Below are positions 1 through 13,017 of a DNA stretch of 64,000 bases, piece after piece. Source of the stretch: Archilochus colubris (Eukaryota; Chordata; Aves; Apodiformes; Trochilidae). Each line of letters starts with the position of its first letter. The stretch's first letter is position 1. The notes under the pieces are model-generated. The model had not been told where the DNA came from. It did not search any database and worked only from the letters and a program-made list of their open reading frames with translations. The position numbers were made by a program, and so were the translations under genes. The stretch covers positions 95,801,115 through 95,865,114 of the forward strand of contig CM041085.1 in assembly GCA_023079485.1 (NCBI GenBank), given 5' to 3'.

Positions 1-1830
1 GGGGGGGTTCAGCATGGATGTTTTTCCTAAATCTAATACTACATGAATAAATATTTAATTTAGGGGATCTAGCAATATTTGCCATGTACATCTTTGGGTG
101 ACAACTTCAAAACCAATGTATTAGTATGTCAGATAAAAAATTTAACACATAATTACATAATGCAAAACATAAACAATTGTTTGCATTCCACAGAGACACA
201 TAGCTATGATGCCCTCACCAGTTTATATGCAGTTTATATGCTTGACATATGACACTGAAGGTGCCAGCCGACTTCAGTGGCTCAACAAATTTCAACGTCT
301 TTGCAGAAGGTAATTAGGAAAATATACTTTTGATCTCTAATTATTAATGCCATATACATATATATGCAGCACTATTATGAATTATGATCACCCTTTTCTT
401 TTTCCTCACGTAAGTAAATGAAAGTTCTAAAAGATTTTGTCAATATTTTTGTATTTTAGAGTCTAAGGGTAAAATTAATCTTTCAGATGCTTCTTTGAGA
501 AAAGGATGAGGTGAATATTCACTTAAGCAGAAGCAGTCCCATGAGGATGCTTTGCACTTCCAGAACTGTATCAACAGCAACATCAGTTCTGCTGACTCAG
601 CTACACTGGAGCAGGTGGGTTTGCAGTAAGAGGAGAGGCATTTCCTAGGGTAAAATACAGTGTATGTTTCTGTACACATTTGTAGTTTTCAGTTCATATA
701 ATGTTAGTAAAATCTAAAATTTTCCTTAAATGCACTGGGGGGAGGGGGGGGGGCAGAAAGATTATACTTGTTTTATTTATAATTTCTAAACTTAGTTATA
801 TTTACTGTATTTTTGATGTCCACTAATGCAAATATGATGAGAATTCAGCCCTACACTCTAATGAGCTATTGCAGAATGAAAACTAAAATGTAGAGCATCA
901 TACCTGGGATCTGGGTAAAGCTTTGCTCCCTGATACTTCACCCAGCACCACAAGCACAAAGAAGCATGAAAACCTGTAAGATTCAAATAACTCAATGGTC
1001 AAACTTAACTCTATGACATTAGTAAAACAATCATTACCAAAGTATCGTAGGATGACAAGACCACAAAAATAATAATCTGGCTATAGTTTAAATTAATCCA
1101 TTAATCTTTCAAAGTATTAGCACATTACTGCTGACAATTGTTACAGTAACAGCGAGGAATAACAACCTTTTGATCTTCTATGTAGTTCAATAAAGCCTAA
1201 AAATAGTAGTGTAAATAGACAAAACAGTAACTCCTTATTCTTCCCATGTTTTTTAACTGATTAGATAGCATTCTAGTTTTCACAGCAGCAAATGCTATAA
1301 TAACTTTATTGATTGCATTATAACTTCACTTCTTTTTTCACATGCTCAATCTCCACCTCCAAAACTGGTTTCATCCAAAATAGCATCTGGGGTGAAATAA
1401 AATTTGGAGTTTATGCTGGTTTTGGAAAATCTATAAAAATAACTTGTTCATCCCTGTGAACTGGTTATATGGGATAAAAGAAAACAAAGGCAGGTTCCCA
1501 GGCACAGCACTGGGGATGGTCTGCATTGAGAGGGCTGTGTGGTTCCTGCCTCTTGCTCCCTGCACTCTCCTTGTCACAGAAGTTCCATCTGCAGTGGGAA
1601 TGCAGCTACCACACCAACAACTAACTAGTACAACAACTAGTAGCTGCTGAGCTGCTCCAATCTGCAGCACAGGGTACTTGGGAAGTCACTAAAAGAGATG
1701 AAATGAGCCAGTGCTGCTGCTGGCAGAAAAGGCTGTCCTGCTCCTCCTACCTGATGCCCAGACACCTTCTCTTACGCCCATTTGGCTGCTTACCCAGCCT
1801 GGCAGGCCGTATAAGTACTGAACACAGTGA
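1..1830. other. Non-coding AT-rich stretch
   Basis: I see no gene, RNA or mobile element here. A G-run of about 17 bases broken by a single A lies at 737-753 and could form a G-quadruplex. A short tandem duplication of an 11-base unit (CAGTTTATATG, twice) lies near 220-243. The open frames of 60-90 codons look like chance frames. Confidence 0.6.
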
Positions 1831-1912
1831 TGGACTTGGCAGTGCTAGGTTAATGGTTAGACTTAATGATCTTAAAGGTCTTTTCCAAAAAAAAAGATTC
1901 TATGATTCTATG
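1831..1912 (+). mobile_element. CR1 LINE 3' tail fragment
   Basis: The segment reads GGACTTGGCAGTGCTAGG, then GACTTAATGATCTTAAAGG, and ends in two GATTCTATG repeats. This is the 3' untranslated tail of a chicken-repeat-1 LINE in forward orientation. Only the last 80 bases or so are recognisable, so this is a severely 5'-truncated insertion, as is usual for CR1. It has no coding capacity. An A-run interrupts the conserved CTTTTCCAACC stretch. The left boundary is approximate because CR1 insertions make no reliable target duplication. Confidence 0.8.
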
Positions 1913-4900
1913 ATATTCAGCCCATTCAGCCCACTGAACTGGAAGAAAACAAATCCAAAAATAAATTAAAAAGATAAGTAAATGAGCTTCTGCTGGCCTC
2001 ATAGAGCAGGACAACATAGCTAGGATGAGGAAAGTGCAGCTGAGCAGATCTCAGGCTTGAGAGGGATGAGGTTGTTATTCTCTGACCTCATTCCAGGATA
2101 AGCAAGCACCAATTTCAAGAGTAAACCCTTTTGTTCAGTCCTTAAGCAAAAGTGAGTCCTTTGAAAGGACAGCCCTAGAGGAAAGGTGAAGGCACTAAGC
2201 AGGCAGAGGCTCAAGAGGGGACTCACTTGCAGAGCCAAGTTACGGCAGATCACAACCATACTTCTCTTGAAAGAAAATTTAAGAGCTTTAACTTAAAACC
2301 AAGAAGATGTAAATAGTTACTTTGCAAGAACTGGAGATAAGCAGAGTCAGGAGAGTTTTAAGCTGAAGCTTTTTGCTTAGTGCCATAAAAAGTAAGAACC
2401 TGAGGTGGCATCATCAAACACTGCTGGGAGAAACCTGTATCAGTGTCCTTACATAGCTACACTTTGATGGGTACAAAGGTCATTTCTTAGAGTACTGATA
2501 TAACCAATAAAAAAGCATTTTTTTAAAAATCAAGCTAAAGATCAAATATCCAGTGAATTATCTTCACCCAGTACTAAGGCTGTAATCTTTCCTTAGAACA
2601 TATTTGAATTTTTTCAACAGCCCAGAACAGTCAATCTACTCTGTGTGAATGATTCTTTCAAGTGACAAACTCTCCTATGCTCTGTGAGCATAAAAGAAGA
2701 TCAGAAATTATGTCTGGTGAAGCGGGTATCTTATGAGACTACCAATAGAATTCATGTGCTGTTTATGAAATGTGGGTGACATTATAAAACTGCTGTATCA
2801 CTGAAAATGTTTGTGTATATGAAATCTGCTTTTTCTGGTAGCATTTCTGTCATTTATCTCCCAGGCCAGAAAGTGAACAATTATTACACATCAAAGACAC
2901 TCACACAGGTGTGACAGTCATGAAGCAAAAGTCAGGCTAGGGATCAAGCATGACTTGGTAAAGCAGTTCCCTACCTCCTTCAGAGAGAAATTTGAGGCAG
3001 TGAATTTCCTGGATGGCTTCCAGTTTTTGTTCAGTAACTATCTAAATAAAATACACAAGGCAGTCCTGAAAGCAAGGATTAGAACCACCTGCCTTGGCTC
3101 CCAGCAGAGGGCTCTAAACAGACAGCAGAATCTTCCTTCTCCTGGAGAGATGAATTTCAAAAGAAATACAGCACTGAGTTTTTCTTCTCTAAAATGACCC
3201 ATAGCAGTTACAAGACTTATTAAGACTCATGGTCATACCTCCAGTAGCTGAAAATTAGACCTCCTCAGTTGCTAGGGATGGAAGCTAGCCCAGAATAAGC
3301 CAGGGTTTAATATATCCTGTGAGTTCAGCTCCCAGAGACAGGAACCAGACTTCAGATCCTATTGGGTATGGACCCAAGGGTCTTAAGTGCATTGCTCTGG
3401 CTGCACTTACCTTATATTTTTCTAAATTCATCTGCTCCATAGCTGCTCTTGTTCTTACACTGCACACAAAGATCATTTTTCTTTTGGCAGTTTGCTCTTC
3501 ATTTTAATGTTAGATGTTGTAGCATATGGACTCATTTGCAGATAAATTCACAGAATGTTAAATTCTGGCAACGAAGAAACATTCTGCTGCCTGTACTTTG
3601 GCCTCAAGAAATCTTCTTGTTCATTACTTGTAAGTATTATAATGTTAAAATGAATATACTTGTTCTCTTGGTCTGTTGTTAGAGATTATCATTGTGACCT
3701 TACCCCAGTGTGCTGTTTTTCACATGTTCAGTGATTTACAAGACACTCTCATGCCTTGAAATAAGCCATTACATATACAATACACAACAAAAGCATTAAA
3801 GCTCTTCATTCTCAGTCTAATCATGTATTGCAGCATCTCTGTTCTTTCTCGAAGCTTCTTTGATTTCCAGAAACCCAGGGCTGTAGTTACAAAAACATAA
3901 TGTAAGTGGTGCCGGTTTCTCTACAGCATTCCATGTAGGATGGCAAAGGACAGCAAAAATACATCATTAAATCCAGAAATACACAAGCTCACTCTTAAAA
4001 ATCTTTTCCTTTTTTATTAGTCAGATAGTTGCCTGGAAGAGGAAATGAGCAACACTTCTTTAAAGCATCTTTAACAATGTTTTGTAGTTAAGATCTAGTC
4101 TGACCCAAAGCGCTGCTGGCAGCTGCACTATTAATGTGCATTATCCAGAGAACAGAGAAGGCCTCTCCTTTGCTACACTCTTTTTTTTTTTCTTTTTTTC
4201 TTCTTTCTCAAATATGCTCTGAAGCTATTACAGAAGTCCTGATCCCATGCTTCAGATGGGAGAGCAGAAAGGAACACATGATGGCTCTCCAAATATGTGT
4301 TTAGGTTTCTGTCCGACAGTGACAGTCTGGCTTGAGCACTCAGTTGAAGGGACTAGGAAATGCTCCAAAATCCCCCAGTTCAGATGTGCCCAAAGTGGCT
4401 CTTACGTATTTACTTTCAGCATCCTTTGCAGTCCCTACTAACACACACTTCACAATGATTTCAAAGGTAAATTATATGAATCTGTATTGACACTTCCAAC
4501 ACTGACACTTTAAACACACTGACCTTATGCTTTTACAGGTGTAACATCTTTCACCCTTCCATTCCAGCATACTGGCTGGAAATGGGTACTTTGATGACTT
4601 GTTTGTGATAGTGGCTACTGCTTGAACTCAAAAAGTGACTCATGCAAGTCACACGCAGACAAAAATGATGCAAGACAGAAATGCTGCTGAGATAAAACAG
4701 AGAAGAAATGAATGGGGTGGCTGGGAGGCTTCTGTACAACAGCATTTGCAACCACGATCAAGGAGCCCAGAGGAGATATCTAGTTCCAGGCAGAGCAGTT
4801 GGGGAATAAATTGTGATGCAAAGTGAAAAACAAAGCTGACATCAGACAGAGGGAGAAAGACCACTTTGTGTTATTTGTTGTGGCTCATCCGTAGCTAGCT

Positions 4901-6951
4901 CAGCTGAAGCACCACTCTGCCAGCAGTATTTGGGATACAGGGCTTGGGCAGCTCTTTGCTTCCAGCCACAGCCCTGTGGACAGCTTTAGAGAAGCACAGT
5001 GACAGCCAGCCTGCTCCTTCTCCCTGTAACATGGTGAGAAGACATGCAGCAGCAGGAGGAATCCCTGGCTTTCACACCAAAAAACAACACAAGAGGTGCC
5101 AGAGGTAGATGGAAATGTAGGTTGGGTCTGCCCATGAAGAGCTATAAAATTGACAGACGTTGCTGGATGATGAGCAGATCAAGCAACAAAGCAAGATCTG
5201 AGGACAAACGCAGGGTATGGACACAGCTGGAACAGAAGGCAAATTCTGGAGCCTATCAGGAAACCACAGTTCCACAACAGTGGTGGCTTTGCCACATAAG
5301 CACAGCCTCAAGTCCTGATACTCGCTTCCATCTTTCCTTAAAGATGTCTTAAGAGTCAAAAAGGAAAGGTCATCACCTGCTGCCCTTGAAAGACTGCTAC
5401 CAAGAATTGAGCCACCTGGAGGTATCTCCCTGCCTGTGATGCTTGAGTATCAGCTTCCGCCCAACAGAAAAGTGGCTTTGAACTTTGAACTCACCCAAGC
5501 TTCAGAGCAGCTTGTTTAAGCCACCTTAATGAATGCTTAACTTGTGGAAAAGTTAGGCTGCATATCTTGGTGGTGGTGAGAACTGGGATGTCCACAACTT
5601 GCTCTGACACAAATGCCATTAACAGAAGAACATGCAAGTATTAGAAAAGATGAGCAGATGAGCATACAGGAGGCATACAGATGAGACTTGCAGTACCATC
5701 AGTTAAAAAGAGGTCTTGGGAGGTGAGTTCTTTCTAGAATTACCTACAGGGACTATTGATGTCTCTGCAAAGTAAAATCAAATGTCATGAAGAGCAAAAA
5801 TCTGCTGGAGAACAGAGGAGAGAGAATACTCAGAAGCTGCTGCTAACCCCCCTGGCTATCATATCCTGATATCCTGATATCATAACCTGAACAACGTATC
5901 ATTGTTCAGGTTAGGAACAAATCCTTGGAATTTTCATTTTTAACAAAAAAAACCCCAAACCAAAACCAAAACAAAACAAATAGAAATTTTAATGTTCTGT
6001 GACACCAGTATGCCAAAAAATACTACTGTCATGTTTCCTTACATCCATCACAATATGACTTCAATCATTCTATTTGAATTGGAACGCTTTTAGATGCAGG
6101 TATAATGAAGGCTTGTCTCTCTTGTCTAATTTTGGTTTCTCTGCTGGCTGGGTACTCAGTGCTGCAATATCTTAGAGAATATCTGAGGACCTGCTCATAA
6201 TTCCTGTTTTAAACAAAAGATGGGGGGAAAAAAAAAAAAGCTTAAGAGGGATGGAGCAAAATTTAAGGAAGCATAGCAACTAGGTATTTCAAAGGTGACA
6301 ATTCTTTAAAAGTCTTCAGTGGTCTATCCTCTAAAGAAAGCTGTATTGATAGCAGGAGGTTCAGGGTAGCAAGCAATAAGGAAGATGAATTCTTTTATGG
6401 GATTTAAACTGTTCATCTCGAGTTTTGTGCCTTTACTCAAGCTGCACCTGGTATTGCTTATATGGAATGTAAGACAAGTTAAACATGACATTTACATTGC
6501 CTTCAGGCAAATTTCTGCTACTTCTACTGGGTGTAATGGTGACTTTGCATAGACATACTTTCTCCTAGACAAGAGACCCTTGTGATTTGTAATGAGAAAC
6601 ACAAATAGTTTAACAAGAGTTTGGATCTAACAGCTGCCTCACAGTCACATTCAAAGGGCTTGCTCGGAGCTGACTGCCTTTTTATGCTCCTGCACTATTA
6701 CTCAGCTGGGGTGCTGGTAAACAAAGTGGCATCAGTAGCTTAGAGAAGTGTTGGGGTGTTGGGAGTTTTTGGAAGAAAACAAACATGTGAGCAATCCTGA
6801 CTATTTAGCTTTAGCCAGAGTGAGCTAAGGGCCTTGAGGCTCAGCTGCAAGGTTATTAAAAGATCAGCTATGTGCAAAAGATAAGGGAGTTGGCAGCAGA
6901 AAAGAAGAATAATAGGATGGGAAAGCATCACATAGACAGCACATAAACAAT
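1913..6951. other. Non-coding spacer
   Basis: No gene or recognisable element. Minor features are a T-rich run near 4181-4203, a three-fold ATATCCTG-type repeat just before a 12-bp perfect-stem hairpin at 5883-5913, an A/C-rich run near 5946-5980 and an A-run near 6226-6238. The longest frame (102 codons at 5044-5352, plus) has no recognisable motif and a shadow frame of similar length on the other strand. Confidence 0.55.
5883..5913. repeat. Short perfect-stem hairpin
   Basis: The arm TAACCTGAACAA is followed by a 7-base loop (CGTATCA) and then TTGTTCAGGTTA, the exact reverse complement. The stem is 12 bp with no mismatch. Degenerate ATATCCTG repeats precede it. No promoter or terminator context makes it functional; it may be incidental. 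Confidence 0.6.
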
Positions 6952-7220
6952 TGTATTTAACCAGTTCTGAGCCCCTGAGAAGAAGAAAGTTACGGCAGAT
7001 AAAAAGTTGTAAACAGGATGCCTGTGATCAGCAAAGCAGGACAAGGACGATAAGCAGCACCCTATCACAACGTGACAACAGGTGTGTGGACAGCAACACG
7101 AATCAACATGAGCCACGAAGACGCCAAGACCATATAAATGTAACGCTTTGCTTAATAAAATCGAGCATTGTTGCTAACTCATATTGAGTCGTCTCTTTGC
7201 TCCACAAGCCTGCCTCCACA
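6952..7220 (+). mobile_element. Probable LTR of an endogenous retrovirus (small type)
   Basis: The segment begins with TG and ends with CA. A TATA-like box (CATATAAATG) lies near 7133 and a polyadenylation signal (AATAAA) near 7155, only about 20 bases later. That implies a very short R region, as in small avian retroviral LTRs. Downstream lies a U5-like stretch (GTTGCTAACTCATATTGAG, then TCGTCTCTTTGCTCC). From about 7222, TGGGGTGCAGAAG could be a decayed primer-binding site resembling the tRNA-Leu type. I found no clear target duplication and no matching second LTR. The left end is less certain than the right. Orientation is set by the TATA and polyadenylation order. Confidence 0.5.
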
Positions 7221-7430
7221 TTGGGGTGCAGAAGAAAGGGAAAAAGCAGCTTCACATCCAGAAGCCCTCTGTCCAGTGTCTTCAAAACCTGAAACCTAAA
7301 CAAGGTCTCTCTGGTGCCCTCAGACCAAAAAATCCAGAAAAATTCTGCCTGGTGCCTTCAAACCAAAGTGAGACACAAGCCAGAGAGCTTGTTCAGGTGT
7401 CAGCAGAAGTAATTTTTTTCTAGAGGATCA
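7221..7430 (+). mobile_element. Possible retroviral leader remnant with degenerate tandem repeats
   Basis: This follows the putative LTR directly. Three degenerate units of about 41 bases are visible (roughly 7258-7300, 7301-7342 and 7343-7380), each carrying a version of CTGGTGCCTTCAAACC. No gag-like frame is recognisable. Downstream of about 7430 I cannot trace the element further, so it appears to be a 5' LTR plus leader that was truncated. Confidence 0.3.
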
Positions 7431-10400
7431 AAAGTGCAAGAGATGTGGTTTGGAGCAAGCTGGATGTCTGGTACACAGCTGAATCCCAGACCACTATTGA
7501 AAGGAGCCCATGGGGAGATAATGGTGTGAGCTGCCCAGGCAGGCAGCACAGGGGTCACAGGTTGGTCTGTCTGATCTAGGAGAATTCTTTGGGTACATTA
7601 AAGCACAAAGATGTTTGAGACATTTACCTGTTAAAGGATGGCAGCCCATTGCTGCAAAGATTGTATTTGCACACAAACAGCTGCATTCATATGAAAGTCT
7701 GGTGGGCAGCTCCTCAAGCGTGGCACAGATTTTTTTGTGGCTTATTTATTGCTCATATTTAGTTAGCCACCTATATGCAGTATTTTTTCCCCAAAGACTG
7801 CAGGCACATCCTTACAAAACTGGAGCCTAAAACCTTTTAGTGTGAAGAGTTTAAATTGTTTGAATTTAAATATATAGGGAAAGTTGCTATCTCTATTATT
7901 TTTCTTTTTGCATTTTTTTCTTTTTTGTGTTAAAATTTTCAATCTTTCAGCAAGATAACAGAAAGTATAGCAGAGCACTGACAACACTTGTATTTTTTTT
8001 TTTACTTTCCCTATAATTTCTTCTTGAGGATCCAGATCATTAAATTATGTGACTGAAAAATAAGCATAACTTCCTTTACTTAAAAATGTTCTAATACACA
8101 CTTGCAAAGAAAAGACTGAAAATGTGAGGCAAACAAAACCTGAAGGCTCAGAAGCCAAGTAAAAAACAAACTGCAAAAGTATTTTTAATAGGAAAAAAAT
8201 CCACACAATTTTTAAACAATCCCATGATTTTTTGAGGCTGACTCATGCTTTTGTAATGTTTAAAGTTGGCAATACTGATACCCTGTGATTTAGATGACTA
8301 ATCACACACTGAAAAGCTAATAATCAAAGTAAGCAGTTTTGTGAAGCACCCACAGACTAGAAAATATGTATCTCAACTACTCAGCAAAGGCTTTTGCATA
8401 AATTGACAACAAATAGAATCAGTTTATATAACTGCTTCACATAGCAGGAAAAGAGCTAATCAGTCAATCAGTTATTTTATTTGTATCAAATAATGCTACC
8501 AGCTGCAGTAGTGAGTGTGAAGAGGGAAGTGTATGGGACAGAATGAGTAACAGGGTAGTGCTTCAGCAAGAGAGGGGCATGGATGGAAAAAAGCAGCTAA
8601 AATGCAAGAGTAAAAATTGACTGAAGGAAGACTGCAGTTACACTGCATGCCAGACAAGAAAACACCTGGGGGAAGGAAGGAAGCACACAAGAAAATCAAG
8701 AGAGAAGTGGTCAGCTGTCCACAGAGAGTTAATGGAGGTGCAATGTTCAGCCCAAGGAGGATAACAATGGGAAAGAACAAAGAGAATCAAAGCAGCAGAG
8801 GAAGTGTCATCTAAAGATAGGTGGAGACAACTGTGGTGAATCCTGGCCTCTGGTAGGTATTCTGATCAGGGCACATGTTTGTGCACAGTAGTTCTCAGTT
8901 GGGCTCTTTCCAATCTTTTATCTTATCTGATTTTAAGTAGACAGCAAAAAGTGTATGTAGCACATGCTTGGCAACCACAATGTTTCCTAACCAGAAGATG
9001 GTTTATTTTCTGCAACTGTGCTCAAAGCAAAATGATACTGATAGAAGATAAACCATCTACATGTATTGGTGCTGCTCAAGCAGCTCACTTCCCTCAAAAT
9101 AAAAATGGCAATGAAAGATCATTTCTATGTTTCAGAAGCTGAAGAGGGATTGAAGAAATATAGCAAATATGGTGGCACTACATTTATTGACTTGCAAAGG
9201 AAGAAAACAAAACCATTTTGAAAAGAAACACTACCCATTTATCTGAATACATTTTTTGTAGCTACTTCCTTGCAAAATATAAAGAATATGTGACACTGAC
9301 CTACAAGTATGTGTCCTCTTTATATAAAATTTATATACTCTTTATTTGAAATCAAATGGAGCTGTTATTAGTCTCAGAAATTTCTTCCACTAAGTCCTCT
9401 TTAATTACAAGTCAGATAACTGGGAGCTGTATTTTCTTTTGAAGAACCTGATATAGACAGGAAATCATATTAGCAGGATCTCTGGTTTGATCCTGTATGG
9501 AAGTTTCTGTATCCCTGGGAAAAGAAGAAAGAAACCACACACAGTTTGAAAAAGAAGGTCAAATCAAAGCAAACAAACCCAAGACATTGGAGTGAATGGG
9601 GCAGAATGATCCATCTACATTAGGGTTTTCTACAGCAGCTGTCACCAACCTGTCCTCACCCTGGTGTCCAAGGTGCCGTATAATTGGAGTGAACACCAAA
9701 ATTTGCAGGGAGATTGCAAACTAAATGGGAAAGACGAAGGGACGTATTTCACAGCTGCCAGCCAAACATCAAGATATTCCACTCCTTACTCCAGATGGAG
9801 AGCAGCTCACATTTTGATGCAGGGAGTGAGGGGGTGACTGAAATGCACAGATTCATTCATGATCTGCATGTACAATGCAGCTTTTTGATGAACGCTGTAG
9901 TAATGCACAGAAAAAAAGGGGAGAGGGATATCAGCATAATTAATCCTTTAGTGCAGCAGATGTAGGAATCACTGAAACTTGACTACTGTCACAGGAAACA
10001 TACCTCACATTCAGAACCTGCCTATTTTGCCTTTACTTTTATTTTTCATAAATGCCTCAACATTACCTATGGCAGTCAAGCTGCAGGAGACTGGACTCTG
10101 GTGACAACTTTTACTTCTGCTGACATCATTTCTTAATTAACTCCAAGTGCAAGATTTACTTTAAAATATAAATATTTTTATAGGAAGGCACGCAAGCACA
10201 AAGATGAAAGAAAAACAAATAAAAGAATGTTGGAGGGGATGAGGGAAGAGTCAATGAGTAAAAGCCCTAGCAATGTTTCATTCAGCAAAACCAGAGACCT
10301 CTGACATAGGTATATCAAGTGCACAGTAGTTGCTGTAAATATTTCTAAAGAGCAACTCACCATGCAACATAGTGCCAATGTACTGACAAAACTGAAACGA

Positions 10401-11028
10401 ACTATTAGTGATATCGATGCAAAACATATAAAAATTAAGAGTGGAATCAATCTTCATTATCCTGCTTTGGCATACAGACTTTGAGCAGCGCATCCTGCAT
10501 ACTCTACCTGTGCTTACCATCCACGTCGATTAAGATGTGTTTATGTGATACTGTGTAATATTGTTCCACCTATCTCACTTCTCTCCCTGATCTAACAGTA
10601 GATATTAAATATGACAGTTTGGGGATCTGCCTAAGGGAACTCATACATTTCTGTTTTATTTCATGAGTGAGCTTGTGTCTTTGTTTATGTTTTTTATTGC
10701 AACCTTGCATAATTTGTTTTGTTTCAAGGAAAGGAGATACTGATATATGAGGGGTGGTTTGCATGTTCTCCCCTCTTGTATTTTGCCTAAGAAATAAGTC
10801 TGATTAATGTAATCATGCCTTCCCCAGAAGCCCACCTGTTCCTAACTGTCACAGTCCCTGAAGAACAAAATGTCAGTCCAAAATAGGCGGTATGGGGAAA
10901 AATTATGAAATTGCACAAGCTGTTTGACGGGTGAACACAGTTTTAACATGGCATCATGGAACTTGGCCCTCAGCCTTGGTACTCATATCCTCCGGAGTCC
11001 TTGAGTTATCATATAATCACTTCAATAA
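7431..11028. other. Non-coding spacer
   Basis: Nothing recognisable. Simple T- and A-rich runs occur near 7900-8000 and 8190. Frames of up to 94 codons on both strands have no motifs and overlap each other. Confidence 0.55.
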
Positions 11029-11190
11029 TCTATCAAGAATCACTTAGACTGGAAGAGACCCTTCAGATCATTGAGCTGAAACTACTAACCTAGCACTGCC
11101 AAGTCCAACACTAAACCATGTCCCTAAGCACCACATTGACACATCTTTTAAATATCTCTAAGGATGGTGACTCAACCACTTCCCTCATTG
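11029..11190 (-). mobile_element. CR1 LINE 3' fragment
   Basis: On the plus strand this reads GACTGGAAGAGACCCTTCAG, then CCATGTCCCTAAGCACCACA, then AACCACTTCCCTC. That is the reverse complement of a CR1 3' region, so the element lies on the minus strand with its 3' end near 11029. It is diverged and truncated. The same CR1 motif order recurs at 54,360-54,600. Confidence 0.8.
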
Positions 11191-13017
11191 ATGCCAAGGG
11201 TCAGACCAGGGCATCCATGGGTTTGGACAGAAGTCAGGGAGTCCTGGAAGACAAAGATCTTCTAGAGGCATGGTGATAAGGGGAAATGAGAACAGCAGTG
11301 GATTCCACTGCTACAATAACAGCAGTCCAACACCACTGGAGTCATCCTGCAGAGGAGAGGCTCCCACTAATACTCTGAAACCATACCAGAACCTCCTCTC
11401 CCAGGTAAACACTCCACCTTTATGATCAGTAGCTCACTGTAGCTATGTATCTCTACCAGTCCAATTCCTTCCTACCTCAAAAACTGCAAAATGTGGATGC
11501 AGAATGACAATAAAATAAAATAACTGGTATGGATGAACATGAATTCTTGTATTTCAGCCTGCATGGCATTCAGCAAAAAGCCACCTCTTGTTCACCAACA
11601 CCTTCTCCTTGTTTCACTACTCCATGCTCACAACTCTGCATATTATGCAGCCTCTCAGGTGACCACTGAAGCCTTCATGAATCCTTCACTGAAGATACTT
11701 GAGCCTTTTACAGGTCTGCACTTTTGCTACAGAAAGAACTAATAGGCAGCCACCTCACAGTACCAACAGAGTCCATTTGCTCACTGCAAACTGCCAGAAT
11801 ATAACCCTGAACTCCTCCACTAGTGACGATGATGTTAGATCCCCTGACGCACAACAGATTTTTTAGAAACAAGTGACTGTGCCCCCAAGGAAAAACTAAA
11901 AGCACACAACCAGCACTGCCACAACCCAAGAGCTCAGGGCCAAGGACTGTGATGGGTGAGCTCATCTCATAGCATGGACCCGATGTGAGACCAGGCTGTG
12001 GGCCAGAGCCTGCTGAGGCAGATGGCAGACCCCAAACAGCCTCAGAGAGCTGCCACAGAGTCTGGGAGCAGCAAAAGGCCAAACCACTACAACCATATAG
12101 GTGCTGTGGATGGAGAGGGTGGGACTCCTGTGATTCATATGCCTGCTCTCTGTAGGCAACAGAAAGAAGCAGGCACCCTAAGAGAGAGATCCAGATGGGT
12201 TTCTATGGCAGACATATGAGCCATCTCTGAAAGCCTGTTCTCTCCATTCACTGCAAAGGCTGACTACGCAGGTTCCACAGCAGTGTACTCTGCAGCTCAA
12301 AATAAATTAAAATTCTTTCACTGAAGATAGATTAACTCTATTTTTTTATATATACCCTTCATTTCAGACTTCTCTTCATCCTGAATTTTGAAAACAAATT
12401 GCTTATTTCTGCTGGTTTAAATACTCCAGTCACTTGCCAGTCAGTTTTGTATTTTTCTTCTTTTATACTATATCATGAATGGCATGGAAGATTTTTTTTA
12501 TTATAACATTTACATTTATCAATATATTTACACACATTTATTTAGCCTACGCATGCACACATGAATGTGAATTTTTTAGAATTCCATTGCCACCCTTCAC
12601 TGTCAAGTTTAATTGTTTTTTCAAGAAAGCATTCATATGAATATTTTTACATTTGAAAGAATGCTGCTAGAGATTTAGAGTATGCTTTCAACATGCTGTA
12701 TCTCAAATGCATATAATTGTATACATCTCATTATTGGTTTTTTTCAATAGACTTCAGCACAATCTGTTTTATATTTTCCTGGGCTCTTCTGCAGGCTTTG
12801 AAACAGCAAATTGCAATGATCTCAGGGGGCTTGGACTGCACTTTGTATTACTCCATTGAGAGAGAAAGCCAGGTTTACATCTATTTTAAAATTCACTCTA
12901 GGTTGTGAGTTAGAGTAGTAACACTGTCACTGAAAATGCTACACATCTCACCTGAGAGGCAAAAATGCACCTCTTGGACAGATATGTGTACAGATATAAC
13001 ATGTACATTTAGAAGGA
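11191..13017. other. Non-coding spacer
   Basis: No gene seen. The 124-codon minus-strand frame at 11708-12082 has no recognised domain and is opposed by a plus-strand frame. It is treated as chance. Confidence 0.5.
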
